From: Lytechinus pictus
Lineage: Eukaryota; Echinodermata; Echinoidea; Temnopleuroida; Toxopneustidae
Length of the DNA: 64,000 nucleotides
Reading direction: 5' to 3'
NCBI RefSeq assembly: GCF_037042905.1
Contig: NC_087252.1
Location: 18,431,701 to 18,495,700 of the forward strand
The notes under the pieces were generated by a model. It did not search any database. It saw only the letters and a program-made list of their open reading frames with translations, and was not told the DNA's origin. Positions 20,801-32,626 of the stretch are shown here, piece after piece. The stretch's first letter is position 1; the number at the start of each line of letters is the position of its first letter. The position numbers and the translations under genes were made by a program.

Positions 20801-23800
20801 CTTTGGTTTCTGTATACAGGGTGAAAAAAAAAAAACCTGTCAACACTTCCCAAAAAAATTGTCACAATTACATTCCAAAATATATTAAAAAAAATTTTCA
20901 TATTGAGAGATGCCCACTAGTCTTATCTATCAAGTGCCACAAACAAAACAACACGCTTGGGCGAATGTCTATTGATTTTGCCTAGAGTGTGAAAAATGAC
21001 TTGTGCCAAATTAAAATACGTGGGAAACTTAAACCAGCAATCTCAATGAGCACTTCCATTCAAAGTAAATTACTCTTTTTTTAGCTGCCACGGGGGGGGG
21101 GGGGGGGGGGGGGGGGGAAGGTTTCCCCTCTGGATCTGCCACTGGTTGAGTAATGGATACACTGACTGATTGAGAAATTGATTGAATACTTAGAGTAGAT
21201 TGACTGGTTGATTTACTTATTAATGGATTAAGCACTTGATTAATTAACTGATTTATTGATTGTAGATTGAACTTACTACCTGATTAACTGACTGACTAAA
21301 TGGTTGAATGACTGACCAATTTGTTGGTTGATGTATTGGTATTAATGGTTTGATTGTTGATAGATTAATTAATTGATTGATTGAATAATCGAAGATGTAT
21401 TAATTTGGGACATTTCTTCTTGACTGGATGAATGGCATGTGGATTTGATGTGCATCTGGATACTTTGCTTAAACAAGATCTTGAAGAGTAATTAAACGTT
21501 GTTAATTCTCACGCATGCATAAAACAATGCAATCATTAGAATTCTGATTTTTAAAAAAATCCACAAAGGTACTGGTCTATCATAGATAATCATAAATTTA
21601 TGCCAAAGAGTAATTTATTTGAATGGAGTGCTTATTCAAACTGCTGGTTTAAATGTCCCTCTTCTTGCAATTTGGCGCAAGTCATTTCTCACACTGTGGA
21701 CAAAAATGATCAGTGTTTGCCAAGCGTGAATGAAAAGTTGTCTCGCAAGTGGCACATGATAAATGAAAATATTGGGCATCCATCAATCTGAACAAATCTT
21801 TTATATATTTTGAATTGTAATAGTGACAGATTTGTCAAGTGTTTTTTTTTAACACCCCGTATAAAACATTTTTTATTTTGTAAATTTGGGAGGTAATGTT
21901 TGCCAGGCACCTGCTGGTGTGGAGGCCTGCAGTTTATTGTTTGTGCAAGAACATTTGCATTTCTCTGCCTTATTCATTGGTCATAATGTCCAATTTGATG
22001 TTGGAAACTGGAAAAGATATTGCATACTTTTGCTGCCAACTCAAATAAATCATTATGCAAAATATTTAGTGTTTTACAGGTCATCTCATGGTCAACTTTT
22101 CATACTGACGCTTTAAACCAAGCTGATTATGTTTTCACTATTCATATTTAATTTAAAAATAAAAGATAAAAACATTTTTAAAGAGTTTTGAATTGGGGAA
22201 TACTTGCCCTTATAATTTAATTTAGTCTGCAAATTACACTTACCACAAATACTAAATGCATATGTATTCATTTTTCAGGCTATACTAGTACAAAGTGAAC
22301 CATCATCAGATGATGAGCTGCCAGCTGGGATTTTAAATGAGCTTCCACGCAAGGTCAGTATGCAAATGAGCAGACCGATGAGGTCATCCACTCGCTATTT
22401 ATTTTATATTTTATTATATGAAATATGAAATATCTGAATTTTTTCTATATTACATTTTTCAAAAAGGTTTGATTCCTCCCTTAACATGTGGGGAATTCAT
22501 TTCTGCAATATACTATGATTCAATAAATAGCTCCCTTATTGACAACTGCAAAATTTGATATAGTCTGTATATTATGCTTGTTAAATTTTTCTCTTTTTAT
22601 TCAATTCAACTTTGGGTGGACTTGCCCTTTAAGCTAGGCATTTCAATTTATCCTGTTCTTTTCTCACACATTGAATAAATGGAAATTCTACAGGCATTAT
22701 GAGCCTCGTACAAATCTGACTTAAATGAACATTGATATAGATAATGGTTAATTTGGAAGATTTTTGTGGGTATGGTGTTCTGTAATGAATCTGTGATGTG
22801 CTGGTCAGAGAATAGCAAGAGGAGAAATTGTAAAAAGTAACCGTGGATGCAAAGTGCATTAGTGTATACAAAAGTGTACAATGCAACTGAAAGCTGAATC
22901 TGCCGAAACCACAGCATGCATCAACCAATCAAAAGCAAGCATTTGACAGATATCTGTTGATGCCCTGTAGCTGCAAACTAGTTATATCTATTATTGATCC
23001 ATGGAATTGAGAAGCTTGAAAATTTGTATACCTATTTTTATGTTGACATTGCACAAGGCTTACACTAACAATACAATATTATACCCACTGGTAAAATATT
23101 CTCCCACTTAACGATGCATGAAATGACACACAAACAAACACACACACATTCCCACATATACTTCAGCACTTCTCGATATTTCTTGCTCATAAATTATTTT
23201 CAAAGCAATTTTTGCAAATTTCATTTTCATGCCATAATTCAAAGAGTTTTGTTGTAGAATTTGTGAAAAAGTCCTATTAGTTGACAAGTTGACATGATTG
23301 AAGCGAATCATGAGCTCTGGTTATGGACTTACAAACTGAGAGAAACCAGCTCAACTTGATTATGAAATGTTTATCATATTGGTTGTTTCCATGAGCAAAA
23401 TATGAAAAAGCCTACGAATCAACCACCTCTATAAATTATCATTTTTATTATCTCCATCACAGAATGAAGAACATCCGGAGCTTGAACACATTCTTTCCAA
23501 AGTGAAAGAGAGATCGTAAGTTTTCAGTATGAGTTTTTGGCTTACCAGACCATTCCATTCCAGATGCTAGATGAAATCACTTTATGCCCCTTCATGGTTG
23601 CTATTATGGATTCTAAAATTGCTCGAATGATGGACCTATTTTCATAAACAGGTTAACAGTTCATTTCTATGAATAGACCTCCATTGTAATCCTAAAATTA
23701 TGAGGGGGCATTGAGGCCTCGCACACCCCTCCTCTAATTCTGTTTTGTAATCAGTGCTCCAAAGTTTTGGGCAATGCCACTTCAAAAGCTTTTTATGCCT

Positions 23801-26800
23801 CTGCCCTCCGAACGTGGGTGCTGGAGGCATTATATTTTCAGGTTGTCTGTCTGTCTGTCCCGTTTTCCCTATGGCGATACCTTAGAACCATTTGAGAGAT
23901 GGACTTCAAAGTTGTGTCATTTGTGTATATATGTATGCGAGTGACAATACAATTAGATTTGGGGGTCACAAGGTCAAAGGTCGAAGGTTATAGAAGTTAT
24001 TGTATTCATGTAAATGGCTTGTTTTCCTTTAAACATAGAACCAATTGACAAATAAACGTCAAACTCATGACTCGTGTATGCATGTGGGAGTGACAATTAT
24101 CTAATCAGATTTCAACATTTATGAAAGCTAAACGTGAATGTGTGATATATTTTTCAGATCTGGCAATGTTTCTGGGCATCAATTCTGACTGCGTAGTCAA
24201 GAATCCATCTATTTTTTATGCCTCCGCCCACAGAAAAAAATAGGTGGGGTGACACACAGGAAAGATGTGAGACACCTTTTAATCAGGTCAACGAAGCATT
24301 TTTTTCAAACAAGGTGCAGGACGAGATTCCTTGATTTTTGTCGAGTCACAGAGGTGGAAGGAGACTTAAGGCGTCCATCCATCCATCCTCAATGCATATG
24401 CATATGATACTTGAATGATTTTCTGACTATTTGCCCGTTTGTGGTAGATGCTCTATAGGGATGTCAATGTTATTTGAAGTCAAAGGTCACGTATGTAGGC
24501 CAAAGGTCACATGAGGTAAAAAAGAATGATTGCACTCCAACCGGGTGAGATACATTATCATGGCTATCGCATTATTGAATAGCATGAAGTTCCAGTGTTT
24601 TATTTGCTTAATAAGTACAAAACAAATTGAATGTTGATATTGTATTTATACATATTTATTATGTATCCTTTTATTCCCCCACCAGGTCTGAGGACACGAG
24701 TGTAGCACAGCTGGTGCAGTATTTCAGGGAGGATTTCATCAAGGGCAGGAGGTTGAATCTGCCATCAGACCTTGCATCAACAGATGCAGCTATGCAGGGG
24801 GATACGTATAAAATTGTAATCTCCAGGATGGATGTGTTTCAGGGGGTCTTGGATGAGTTCACGGCTACAGGCTACAAGCCACGCCTCCCGTTAGAAGTAC
24901 GATTCATGGGGGAAAGAGGGCAAGATCTGGGTGGCATCAGGAAAGAATTCCTGCGTTTGGCCCTCAATGCTGTGTATGAACGCCTCACCATACCTTACGA
25001 GGGAAGGATCCTCATTGAGGATTACGCAGGCATGTGTGTCAATAAGGCTTTCCTGGCAGCTGGGATAGTAATAGGTAAGTTCAGTGTATGAAACTTACAT
25101 GTATGCTATGGGATTAACCCTTCAGAGATAATTGAATGAATGCAAAAATGTAAGAGACATAGGAATGAACGCTTCAGAAAAATCAGACAAATGAGATTGA
25201 TATAAATTTCTTGAATATGGGAGCAATAAATGATATGGAGATCTTCCCATGGGCAATAGTACCATGATGTGGTTATTATTGAAACATTGGGAGAGAAGTT
25301 TCCCATTTCTTTTTGTACACTTAGTTTTAATTATTAGGTTTCTCATTTTAAAAATTATAATTTCTATGTAAGCATGCTCAACCCATAGTAGTAGTAGTAG
25401 AAAATGCTAGTCTCTATCCACTATTGGTCAGAAGCAACCCACTGAGAACATTGAGGGTATAAAATATCATGAAATTAACTTACAAAATGTGCTGGAAAAG
25501 AAGCTCAAATGTCTTAAGTACTCAGTTTTCATTCTCGAAGCTGGATTTTCGAATTGTACTTGGTCCTGAGGTTTGTTTACATTCCTTAATTATCCTCTAA
25601 GTATTTTAGATATAAAGTAGCCTGCATGGCCTACACATAATAAACATGCAATGCATCTTGTTACTCTACTTTATGCTTCAAATCCAGGAGGCCGTATGTA
25701 TTGCTAAAACTGTTATTTAACACTCATTTTACGTGAAGAATGAAAGCAGTTATTCATAACAGCCTTTTGGTTACTGTGTATATTACTGCAGGTCAATGCA
25801 TTATGCAAGATGGCCCAAAACCAAATGTCCTGGCAAAGGAACTGGTTAACCGGCTAGTGGAAGGATCATGCACTACTCAGAGTGAACAACAGCTGCTTGA
25901 AGGGATGCAGAAGACAGGGATTCTGGAAGTAAGTCTTCATTTTATTGCACTTATGTATTTTTTATGCCTCCGCCCACCAAAGATGGTTGCCGGAGGCACT
26001 ATGTTCTCATGTAGTCCATCCCGCTTTCGTTCTTGCGATAACTCAAAAACTATTCAATGGATCAACTTCAAACTTGGTAATGGTATAAATATCGGGATGA
26101 GAATGAGCTGATTAGTTTTTGGGTTCCCATGGTGAAAGGTGAAGGTCACACAATTCAATAAAATACATATAAACGGGCTGGTCTCGTGATAACTCAACAA
26201 CCATTCAACAGATCAACTTTAAACTTTGCTTGAGTATACAAATTTGGATGACGATGAATTTTAGGATTCCCAAGGTCACAGAATTCAATGAAATATATAA
26301 AAAAGGGCCATTTTTGCGATAAGTCCAAAACCCTCTTATGGATCAAACTCGGCTCATGTGTGCATATACAAGTGACAATGCTATCATATGTCTAGATTTT
26401 GGGGTAATATCAAAGATAAAGGTCACAGAATTCAATAAAATACATAAAAATGGCTTGTTCCTTGCAATAAGTGCAGAACTGTCAAACAAATCAGCTTCAA
26501 ACTTTTTTTTTCATTTCTGTATTAATATAATAGAATGTATTTACAATATGGTACAATTACAACGATCTTCATGTAGATGTCTAATATATGTAGGAAAAAA
26601 AGAAGGGAAAAAATGCTAATTTGTTGAGTCATTAGAATTGGGAACAAAGAAAGCATGAAAGAGTCATTAGAATTGGGAAAAAAGAAAGCGTGAAAGAAGA
26701 ACAAGGGAAACATGCCTCACGTTAGCATATCAGAGTGAGAATGAATTGATAGGACTATTGGTCTCAAGGTTGAATTTATAAGGTCGCAAAATACAATATA

Positions 26801-29800
26801 ATACCTCAAAATGACTTGTTCTCACTATAACTGAAAAGTAATTTGACAGATCAACTTCAAATTTGGTGCATGTATGACTACACAAGTGATGATGAATTGA
26901 CTTGATTTGGGGAATCTTGAGGTCAAAGATCAAGGTCACAGAGTTTGACTAAATACCTTAAAATGTTCATGCAATATTACTGAAAAATAATGTAACAGGT
27001 CAAATTCAAACTTGTCTCATGTATACTCTAATGATTAACAATTATATGATTAGATTTGGGAGTTGCAAGATCAATGTCAAAGTGAAAGATCAAGGTCAAA
27101 GTGTAGTAGGTAATGATGTTTATGAAAATAGAAAACTAGGCCATATATCTGTGGTCTGGCAATGGCGGAGGCATTCATTTCATCTGCGCGCACTCAAAGA
27201 TTAATCTAGTTTTATATTGAATAATTTGAACAGCACCTTGAAAATTGAAAGAGCAGTTATGTTGATATTTAGCCTTATATTTCTGGGAGCGAGTTCGCTC
27301 AGTCGGTAAAGCGTCTTTTGGGGTTCGAGTTCACCCAGGCAAATGAATGAAGAGTAGGGAGAAACCCTGGTGTAGTGGTCCACTTGCATACCCCCCTAAT
27401 CAGTTATATCAGGGGGAGAGACATGCGGATCACAGTGATTTAGTTCCCTTTTTTCCTCAGGAGATGCAATTGCACAAATTGTCTTAATTGGGTTATTTTT
27501 TCTTGTTTCCTAAAACTCAATTTGGGCTTTAGAATTATTAGGATTAGAAATAATCACAGCTTTTATATTGATGTCTTCTTGTTTGTTTGATTTTAACAGC
27601 TTATTAGGAAATTTCCCAAATGTAGGGAACTATTAGAATTCAGTGAAGAGCCTAGGGTGCTAGAGTCCCAAGAGCTGGTGGATTCTTTTGTCCCAAATTT
27701 TTCAGAAGAAGGCAGCAACGTCAGACAGCAAGAAGAGATAGTTTATGGCCACTTCATCCGCTTTATCAGGGAGGTTGAAGGTAAATAAGCGATGATTCTA
27801 GATTGGGTCAGTCTGTAACATAGGCTTATATTACACCAAAATAATCTGTCAGAGACCAACCACAAACTTTTTTATTGCGGCTTTTAATTTGTAAGTCAGA
27901 ACAGTAGAGTTTACTAAACTTCTTGTGAAGAAAATACTGTAAGAAAGCTTACTATGCGAAATTATTCACTAAAAATTCTAGATATTTTTAAGATATAAAT
28001 TGTATTAATGATCATTTGTAACATAAGCAGTAAACACATGCCAAATTTCCTTCTTGTCCCAGATTTCCGTCATAAAAAGCTCAAATAGCCCAGTTCAGTT
28101 AGGGATAAACGGGAAACAGATGTATTACAGTTTGACAGATACATCTATGAGAGTTGATCTTTTAAAACTTCCAAAAGTATTCGAAGAAAAAAAAAGATAT
28201 TGAAGAACCCTCTTCCCTGTTATTTTTTGCCGTAATTATAGAAGAGGCATGTCCAAAAGCACAAGGGTTTTCATATTGTGACAATATTTAGGTTTAATTC
28301 CTTGATTTGTGTCATATTTAACCATATAAATGTCCATAAATCACAATGGCCTTTCCAATTATTTTTTTTTATCTTTCATTGTTATTGATTTCCTTGAGAC
28401 CCCAAACCATCAATGGACATTCATGTTCTGCATTGGATAAAAAAATACACTTGAATGAAATTTACTTGGGTTCTTTGGATATTCTGCTGAAGGGAATAAA
28501 GTGAATACTATTAGTTATTATATACCTCATATTAAGATTCTTATCACGGATTGGTCAAAAGTACATCATGTGACCAGGTGTAGATCCACCTATGATTATC
28601 TGAGGGTTTTTACTTTCTATCCATTGAAAAGTAGTTCAAATGATAGTATGGTGAAACCTGTGGATAGTAGGGCAAAACCCTTGGACAGAAACCCTTGCAC
28701 CTAAGATGAAACCCCTCCACACACAGTGCATGTAGAAGACTTTTCTTTATACTAGATATGGTCAAGGTCTAGATAACTATTTATGGTCTAGACTAGATGT
28801 TAGAATTTTTAGCTGCAACATTATTGATGAAGTATATAAAACAAACATCGACTGCTCTATATTCGGATGTTGAGAACATCATTCCCTCAGTGCTTTTCAC
28901 ACCAGCCCTTATATCACCTCTTGGCCAAGGCCTCGAAGGGCTGGTATGAAAAGCACATCAGAGAGTGAAATTTCCACCGAGCATCCTCATGAGCAGTCAA
29001 TATTTGTGTACTCCCTGCTTGTTCATGAAATATGGGCAAATATCTGCGGCTCCGGCCTCATGAAATATGGCACCAGACCATTGATATTTCTCGTATTTCG
29101 TAACAATAAGCAGGGGGGGGGGGTAACAATTTTATCTTTTTAAGTGTAGGTCTACATAAATTCTGTAGTATAATCTCATTGGTAAAGTTACGATGAAAAC
29201 TTTTGTATTTTTTCCATGTTGTAAGGACATTGCCCTTTTCCAATTTTCGAAAATCGGTTATAATATTCTTATATAGAGTGGGATTATTTTCTAATTGGTG
29301 TACAGACACTTATGACAACCTTAGTCACTGACTTGTAACATTGAATGAGGAGATACACATTTTCTAAAGATTTAAGGCTATTTTATTACAAGAAATTCCC
29401 AAAAATGAATAATAAAAAAAAATGAATTTCACCGAGAGTGACCCGAAAATGGCAAAAATCTAATTATATGGGCGAAAAAACGTAACTTTCCCAACATTTT
29501 AGATACCTGGCTATAACTAAAGAATTAAGGAAGAGTGCTAATGAATCTCAATTTTCAGCATTTTTTCATGTTCTGGCATGGAATTGCCCAATCCATATTT
29601 CTCAAACTTTGGTTGATTTACACAATTTAACACTTTTCTTCTTACAGCGGGCAATCAACACGCCAATGGAAAAGAGGAGGAAGAAATATTGACACTCGAA
29701 CATATCGTGAGATTTGTAACTGGATTGTCCAACAAACCAGTGTGTGGGTGGCAACCGCCACTGAGTGTAGCGTTTGTCAGACAGGACATGTCAACAGTGG

Positions 29801-29937
29801 GCATCGGGGCATCCACCTGCTCTCATGAATTGCATCTTCCTATTCCTCGGAATCACACACAATCTCTACCCTCTAGGAATGTTTTCTTTTCGCTATTTTG
29901 CGCATCCTTCCCTGATGAGTTTTTTGGAAAGGATTAA
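11774..29937 (+). CDS. HECT-domain E3 ubiquitin ligase, G2E3-like (3' twelve exons)
   Basis: Join: 11774-11848, 12899-12935, 15313-15355, 17500-17668, 18971-19247, 20053-20100, 22279-22353, 23463-23515, 24686-25074, 25792-25928, 27600-27780, 29648-29937. All junctions are AG/GT and the phases chain to one 590-residue frame with a stop; the 5' end is missing. Order: Ser/Arg-rich linker; a conserved region (ISTFSRILICLPD ... FELM ... IYIRPMQ) typical of invertebrate and fish G2E3-like proteins; a C2HC zinc finger (CVLCG ... HNETC) resembling ubiquitin-binding UBZ fingers; an acidic linker; the HECT N-lobe (VRFMGERGQDLGGIRKEFLR); and the C-lobe with catalytic Cys in ASTCSHELHLP. The enzyme would take ubiquitin from an E2 onto this Cys and transfer it to substrates, which are unknown. 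Exon 6's 3' edge is the least certain. Family call is firm; orthology to vertebrate G2E3 is not claimed. Confidence 0.88.
12899..12935 (+). CDS. HECT gene exon (37 bp microexon)
   Basis: Acceptor TTTCACTTACAG, donor GTAAAT. It encodes SSLQEHSRLFR, a motif that precedes the conserved core in related proteins. Confidence 0.7.
13115..13682. mobile_element. MITE with long inverted ends (568 bp)
   Basis: The left end (G-run, CACTTCCATTGATGAGTGG, ATACCATG) is the imperfect reverse complement of the right end (CATGGTATCCACTCTTCAATG, C-run). The middle repeats 'aacacgta' and 'aacaagtattgg' words. It lies in a HECT intron. No clear target duplication was found; family unknown. Confidence 0.75.
13801..13946. 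mobile_element. Short MITE with GGGCCC...GCATAAAAGTTAC ends
   Basis: Inverted ends of about 40 bp (GCATAAAAGTTAC ... GGTAACTTTTATGC) flank a centre of about 60 bp. A compact foldback in a HECT intron. I recall this tip sequence as common in marine deuterostome genomes. Confidence 0.8.
15313..15355 (+). CDS. HECT gene exon (43 bp)
   Basis: Acceptor TCTCTTTCAG, donor GTAAGT. It encodes YASRASQQVHLPKK with a basic end and leaves one base to the next exon. Confidence 0.75.
16075..16763 (+). mobile_element. Interspersed element with 'tatgcctccgccca' tip, copy 1
   Basis: It starts TTTTTATGCCTCCGCCCACT and ends in GGCGGAGGCATACATTTTGA then AAGATTCATCTAG. The inside is a degenerate tandem of roughly 165-bp units with AAGGTCA words. 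Copies or fragments recur at 23787-24217, 25960-27211 and, inverted, 34000-34778. Confidence 0.75.
17500..17668 (+). CDS. HECT gene exon, conserved core part 1
   Basis: Acceptor CCTCTTTACAG, donor GTGATT. It encodes KISTFSRILICLPDCNQEDV and then the Lys-rich ILKNNNLGEKVVKFDKEG; the two leftover bases complete Ser with the next exon. Confidence 0.85.
17840..18615. repeat. Repeat built from GGACAATTAC / CCTAGGACA words
   Basis: Between exons 17668 and 18971 the words 'gccatttttacc', 'ggacaattac', 'taattgtcc' and 'ggtaattaccc' recur in both orientations. It looks like a foldback repeat with unclear ends. Confidence 0.4.
18971..19247 (+). CDS. HECT gene exon, core part 2 plus C2HC zinc finger
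   Basis: Acceptor TTTGAAACAG, donor GTAAGT. It encodes FGFELM, KIYIRPMQ and the finger C-x2-C-x10-H-x4-C. It ends in phase 0. Confidence 0.9.
20053..20100 (+). CDS. HECT gene exon, acidic linker
   Basis: Acceptor GTTATCACAG, donor GTATCT (weak). It encodes EETTGCDEPLVLSDSD in phase 0. An alternative donor GTTGGT nine bases later would also keep frame. Confidence 0.6.
21092..21117. repeat. G26 homopolymer
   Basis: An unbroken run of 26 G, followed by GGATCTGCCACTG, a transposon-tip-like word. It has strong G-quadruplex potential. Assembly length may be inexact. Confidence 0.85.
21130..21400. repeat. Degenerate GATT/GACT simple-sequence region
   Basis: Irregular repeats of TGATTGA, TGACTGA and TTAATGG words over about 270 bases in a HECT intron. 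An old microsatellite. Confidence 0.6.
22279..22353 (+). CDS. HECT gene exon, acidic linker 2
   Basis: Acceptor TTCATTTTTCAG, donor GTCAGT. It encodes 25 codons (ILVQSEPSSDDELPAG, then NELPRK), in phase on both sides. Confidence 0.75.
23463..23515 (+). CDS. HECT gene exon (53 bp)
   Basis: Acceptor CTCCATCACAG, donor GTAAGT. It encodes NEEHPELEHILSKVKER and two bases of the next Ser. Confidence 0.8.
23787..24217 (+). mobile_element. 'tatgcctc(t/c)gcc' interspersed element, copy 2 (short)
   Basis: TTTTTATGCCTCTGCCCTCC at the left, the AAGGTCAAAGGTCGAAGGT block in the middle, then GACTGCGTAGTCAAGAATCCA at the right. It is shorter than copies 1 and 3. A second tip starts at once at 24215. Confidence 0.65.
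24686..25074 (+). CDS. HECT gene exon, HECT N-lobe
   Basis: Acceptor TTCCCCCACCAG, donor GTAAGT. It encodes the start of the HECT domain including PLEVRFMGERGQDLGGIRKE, the most diagnostic N-lobe segment. Confidence 0.95.
25792..25928 (+). CDS. HECT gene exon, N-lobe continuation
   Basis: Acceptor TATTACTGCAG, donor GTAAGT. It encodes GQCIMQDGPKPNVLAKELVN and the following helix, and ends in phase 0. Confidence 0.9.
25960..27211 (+). mobile_element. 'tatgcctccgccca' interspersed element, copy 3 (long)
   Basis: About 1.25 kb in a HECT intron, with the same tips as copy 1 and five or more internal degenerate units, each with a 'cgataactc...caaacttggt' and 'aaggtcaca' segment. Confidence 0.75.
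27286..27420 (+). mobile_element. tRNA-derived SINE fragment
   Basis: An A-box-like TTCGCTCAGTCGG (27294-27306) and a B-box-like GGTTCGAGTTC (27322-27332) are in order but closer than in a true tRNA, followed by a non-tRNA tail. This is a SINE head, not a tRNA gene. Confidence 0.6.
27600..27780 (+). CDS. HECT gene exon, N-lobe end
   Basis: Acceptor GATTTTAACAG, donor GTAAAT. It encodes LIRKFPKCRELLEFSEEP through YGHFIRFIREVE. Confidence 0.9.
28889..28955. repeat. Short hairpin with 21-bp arms
   Basis: GTGCTTTTCACACCAGCCCT and AGGGCTGGTATGAAAAGCAC are inverted with one mismatch, about 25 bases apart. Probably a tiny MITE remnant. Confidence 0.6.
29648..29937 (+). CDS. HECT gene terminal exon with catalytic cysteine
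   Basis: Acceptor CTTCTTACAG; stop TAA at 29935. It encodes the C-lobe: LEHIVRFVTGLSNKPV, then VAFVRQDM and GASTCSHELHLPIP with the active-site Cys, followed by a tail ending FPDEFFGKD. Confidence 0.93.
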
Positions 29938-32318
29938 TCCTTGCACCATCAAAATCCAGTCCGAAGAAAGCCCCTAAAAAAATCCCCTCCCCAAGTAGGG
30001 ATTATAGATGCTGCCAAAACATTCCATGTTGATAACTCATTGTTCTGTTGCAATTTTGCCAAAGATTGGCTGTTTTCTTGCCTGGAAATATATTTTGATA
30101 GACATGTATTACTAAACATAGTAATACAGTACAGTTTTATGAAACCTAATTTGTAAAAAAGATTTTGTTATGCCTCCAGATGGTTACATGTGGATCTTTT
30201 GGGGCGGGGAAGTTCTTGGGTACGTCTGTCTATAGGTAGGGGAAGGCGGGGTAAGTTGTGACACTTTTTGCATTTTGCATGATAGAATTGATATGACTAA
30301 TAATATGATAGAAATAAGTACCTTGCCTTTAGATATGATTCTTGGGAAATCTTTTTCACCTATATACGACTTTCTACCCCCACTCTGAAAGTCGTTGTGA
30401 CCTTTGAAAAAAATGATGTCAAGTGGCACAACTTGCCCCATCTATGGGGTAAGTTGTGCCACCTTCGAGGGTAAGTTGAGCCACAAAAACTGTGTACAAA
30501 ATGTATGCGGGAAGAACCAGCATGTCAGTTTTTTATTTAAAGTCTTTTCACTTACTAATTCTCTAAAAATATTAACATTCTGTAAAAGTAAAAGAACTGT
30601 CATGTGCATTTGCTCTATTCTGCCTGCATATCGATGGCTTTTTAAGGTTTGATTGTGTTTTTATTTACATTACCAAAATAATTACCATGGCTCAACTTGC
30701 CCCATGTTTGCTGGCTAAACTTACCCCAGTCCGAACTTAATGCGATAATTTCGCATCCACACATTTCTTATGTATCCATCATGTAAAAGACTGTGACAAG
30801 AATGAAGATCCATACCTGGACTGACAATGTTCTTATGTATTATTATATGTAAAGAAGTGTGTGTGTGTAAAAAACACTTATCTTTTTCACACCCTTTTTT
30901 ACATTTTTGGCTGAAATTTGTATTTTTCCCTCTAAAAAAAAGTACTTTTTGTTTCAAAGTTGAAAACAATGCGGTGGGGTTAAGGGTTATGTAATGGGTC
31001 ATCAATACATGACACCACCATAATGTCTGACTCATTCATTACAAAAAGTATGGGAGCTCTTTCTATTTCAGACTTTTTCAATACTCTTCAGCTTTTTTCA
31101 GATCTTTTTATTTGTGATCACTCACACCCCTGATTTAATTCAAAAGGTCAGGCTATTTTGTGATCTCAGATCTATTTCCATCTTGTACCTACCTCTGTAC
31201 CTACCTCTGTCATTTCTGAAATATTCTTGTGTGTTTATTATGCAACCAAATATCTCATTACCTGTGTTTATCAATACTGTATCAAGGACTAAATATTTTA
31301 AATAGTTGAAAATAGTAAATATAGTGGGAGAATGCAAAATGACACAAATTCTTTGTCACTTTCATCAAGACTGCTGTAAACTATATTTCACTCTCCTTCA
31401 ATCGACCCTTTGCTCTGGTGGTATCCTTGATTAGTTTGAATCAAGTCAACGTACACTTGCAGGTCCGATTGGTGAGCTTGAGATTTTGTTGTGTACATGG
31501 AAATGTACAATGATCAGTCCTGTGCAAATGCACCTCAAAAGTGCCATTTTTGCCAAAAATTCAATAAGCAGCAATATTAAGTTTCAAAGGCTTAATACCA
31601 TAAAAAGTGTGTGACATATCCTTAATTTTTATCTTTACCTTGTATTCTATGTATATGTATTGCCATTTTACTCCAATAGTATTCAGTTATGAGTGTGCCA
31701 TATACTTGTGTTATATATTATGTGTCTCTTCAAATGCCTAAAAATATACAGTGCAAGGATGCAAGATCTTGCACATTAACAGTTGACAACCAAGTAATCA
31801 AGGTCATTCACTGTACAAACCCTGGCCTGCCATATCCATTGTGATTTATCATGAACTCGTCAAGACAAAAAACAATTTCTAAAGAGTATATCTTTTCACT
31901 AATCCCTAAGTGGATAGCCCACCTAATTTTCATGTCTTTTACAATAATGGGCAGTGCTCACTCAAGCATAAAACATTTTCTGACTTTTTTTTTAGCTATC
32001 CATATATATATAAAAATTTCCCCAAAATTCGATATAAAGAATTTTATTTAGGGGGCCATTTAAAAAGTGTATCGTTTTTTGGGGGGACACTCTGTAAAAT
32101 GCTTCCCAGAAAAAACGAAGCCAAGATTTATTGATGTTTAATCATACCTTAGTCACAATTATGTTTGATATTTGATACATATTTGTAAAGCTTGGCTCCT
32201 CTTCTTCCATTTGATGCCATTCATAGGATACATAATTCAAGCATGAGTAAATAAAGCTCCAAATATGCTTATTTTTTGTCTAGACACTCTGTTAGTATTC
32301 GCAGCAAATTTACATATA
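29938..32318. other. HECT 3' flank without a supported gene
   Basis: The 3' untranslated region must start here, but I could not fix its end; AATAAA occurs near 32250. Around 30240-30480 and 30680-30725 the words GGTAAGTTGTG and CAACTTGCCCCAT recur, suggesting an old repeat. No coding exon is supported. Confidence 0.5.
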
Positions 32319-32426
32319 CAGTGGAGGCTTGGTATAACGAGGTCCTTGGGACCATCAAAATCTTGTTATAGCAGGAATCATAGGCAGCGGAAGCAGGGGG
32401 GATCTCTTTATACCGAGTTTCCACTG
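32319..32426. mobile_element. pogo/Tigger-like MITE (108 bp) with TA duplication
   Basis: Ends CAGTGGAGGCTTGGTATAA and TTTATACCGAGTTTCCACTG are inverted repeats, flanked by TA at 32317-32318 and 32427-32428. CAGTGG termini with a TA target are typical of pogo-group mariner elements. Confidence 0.85.
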
Positions 32427-32626
32427 TACTTGAAAAAAAAATGGTATCAAAAAAGATTTGTTATTTATTGTATTTTAAATGTTTTATGTTGTATTTGTTT
32501 TTTTTTTACCTCTTTGTCACCTCATTGTTTTTTTGATGAAACTTGTAAGGGAGACTTTTGCAATCATACATAGCGTAACATTCATTAGTTCTAAATATCT
32601 CATTCTTTGTCACTTTGGATATGTTT

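Noticed and set aside
27294-27332. tRNA gene
   Set aside because: A and B boxes are present, but the cloverleaf cannot close and the anticodon region is missing; a SINE head.
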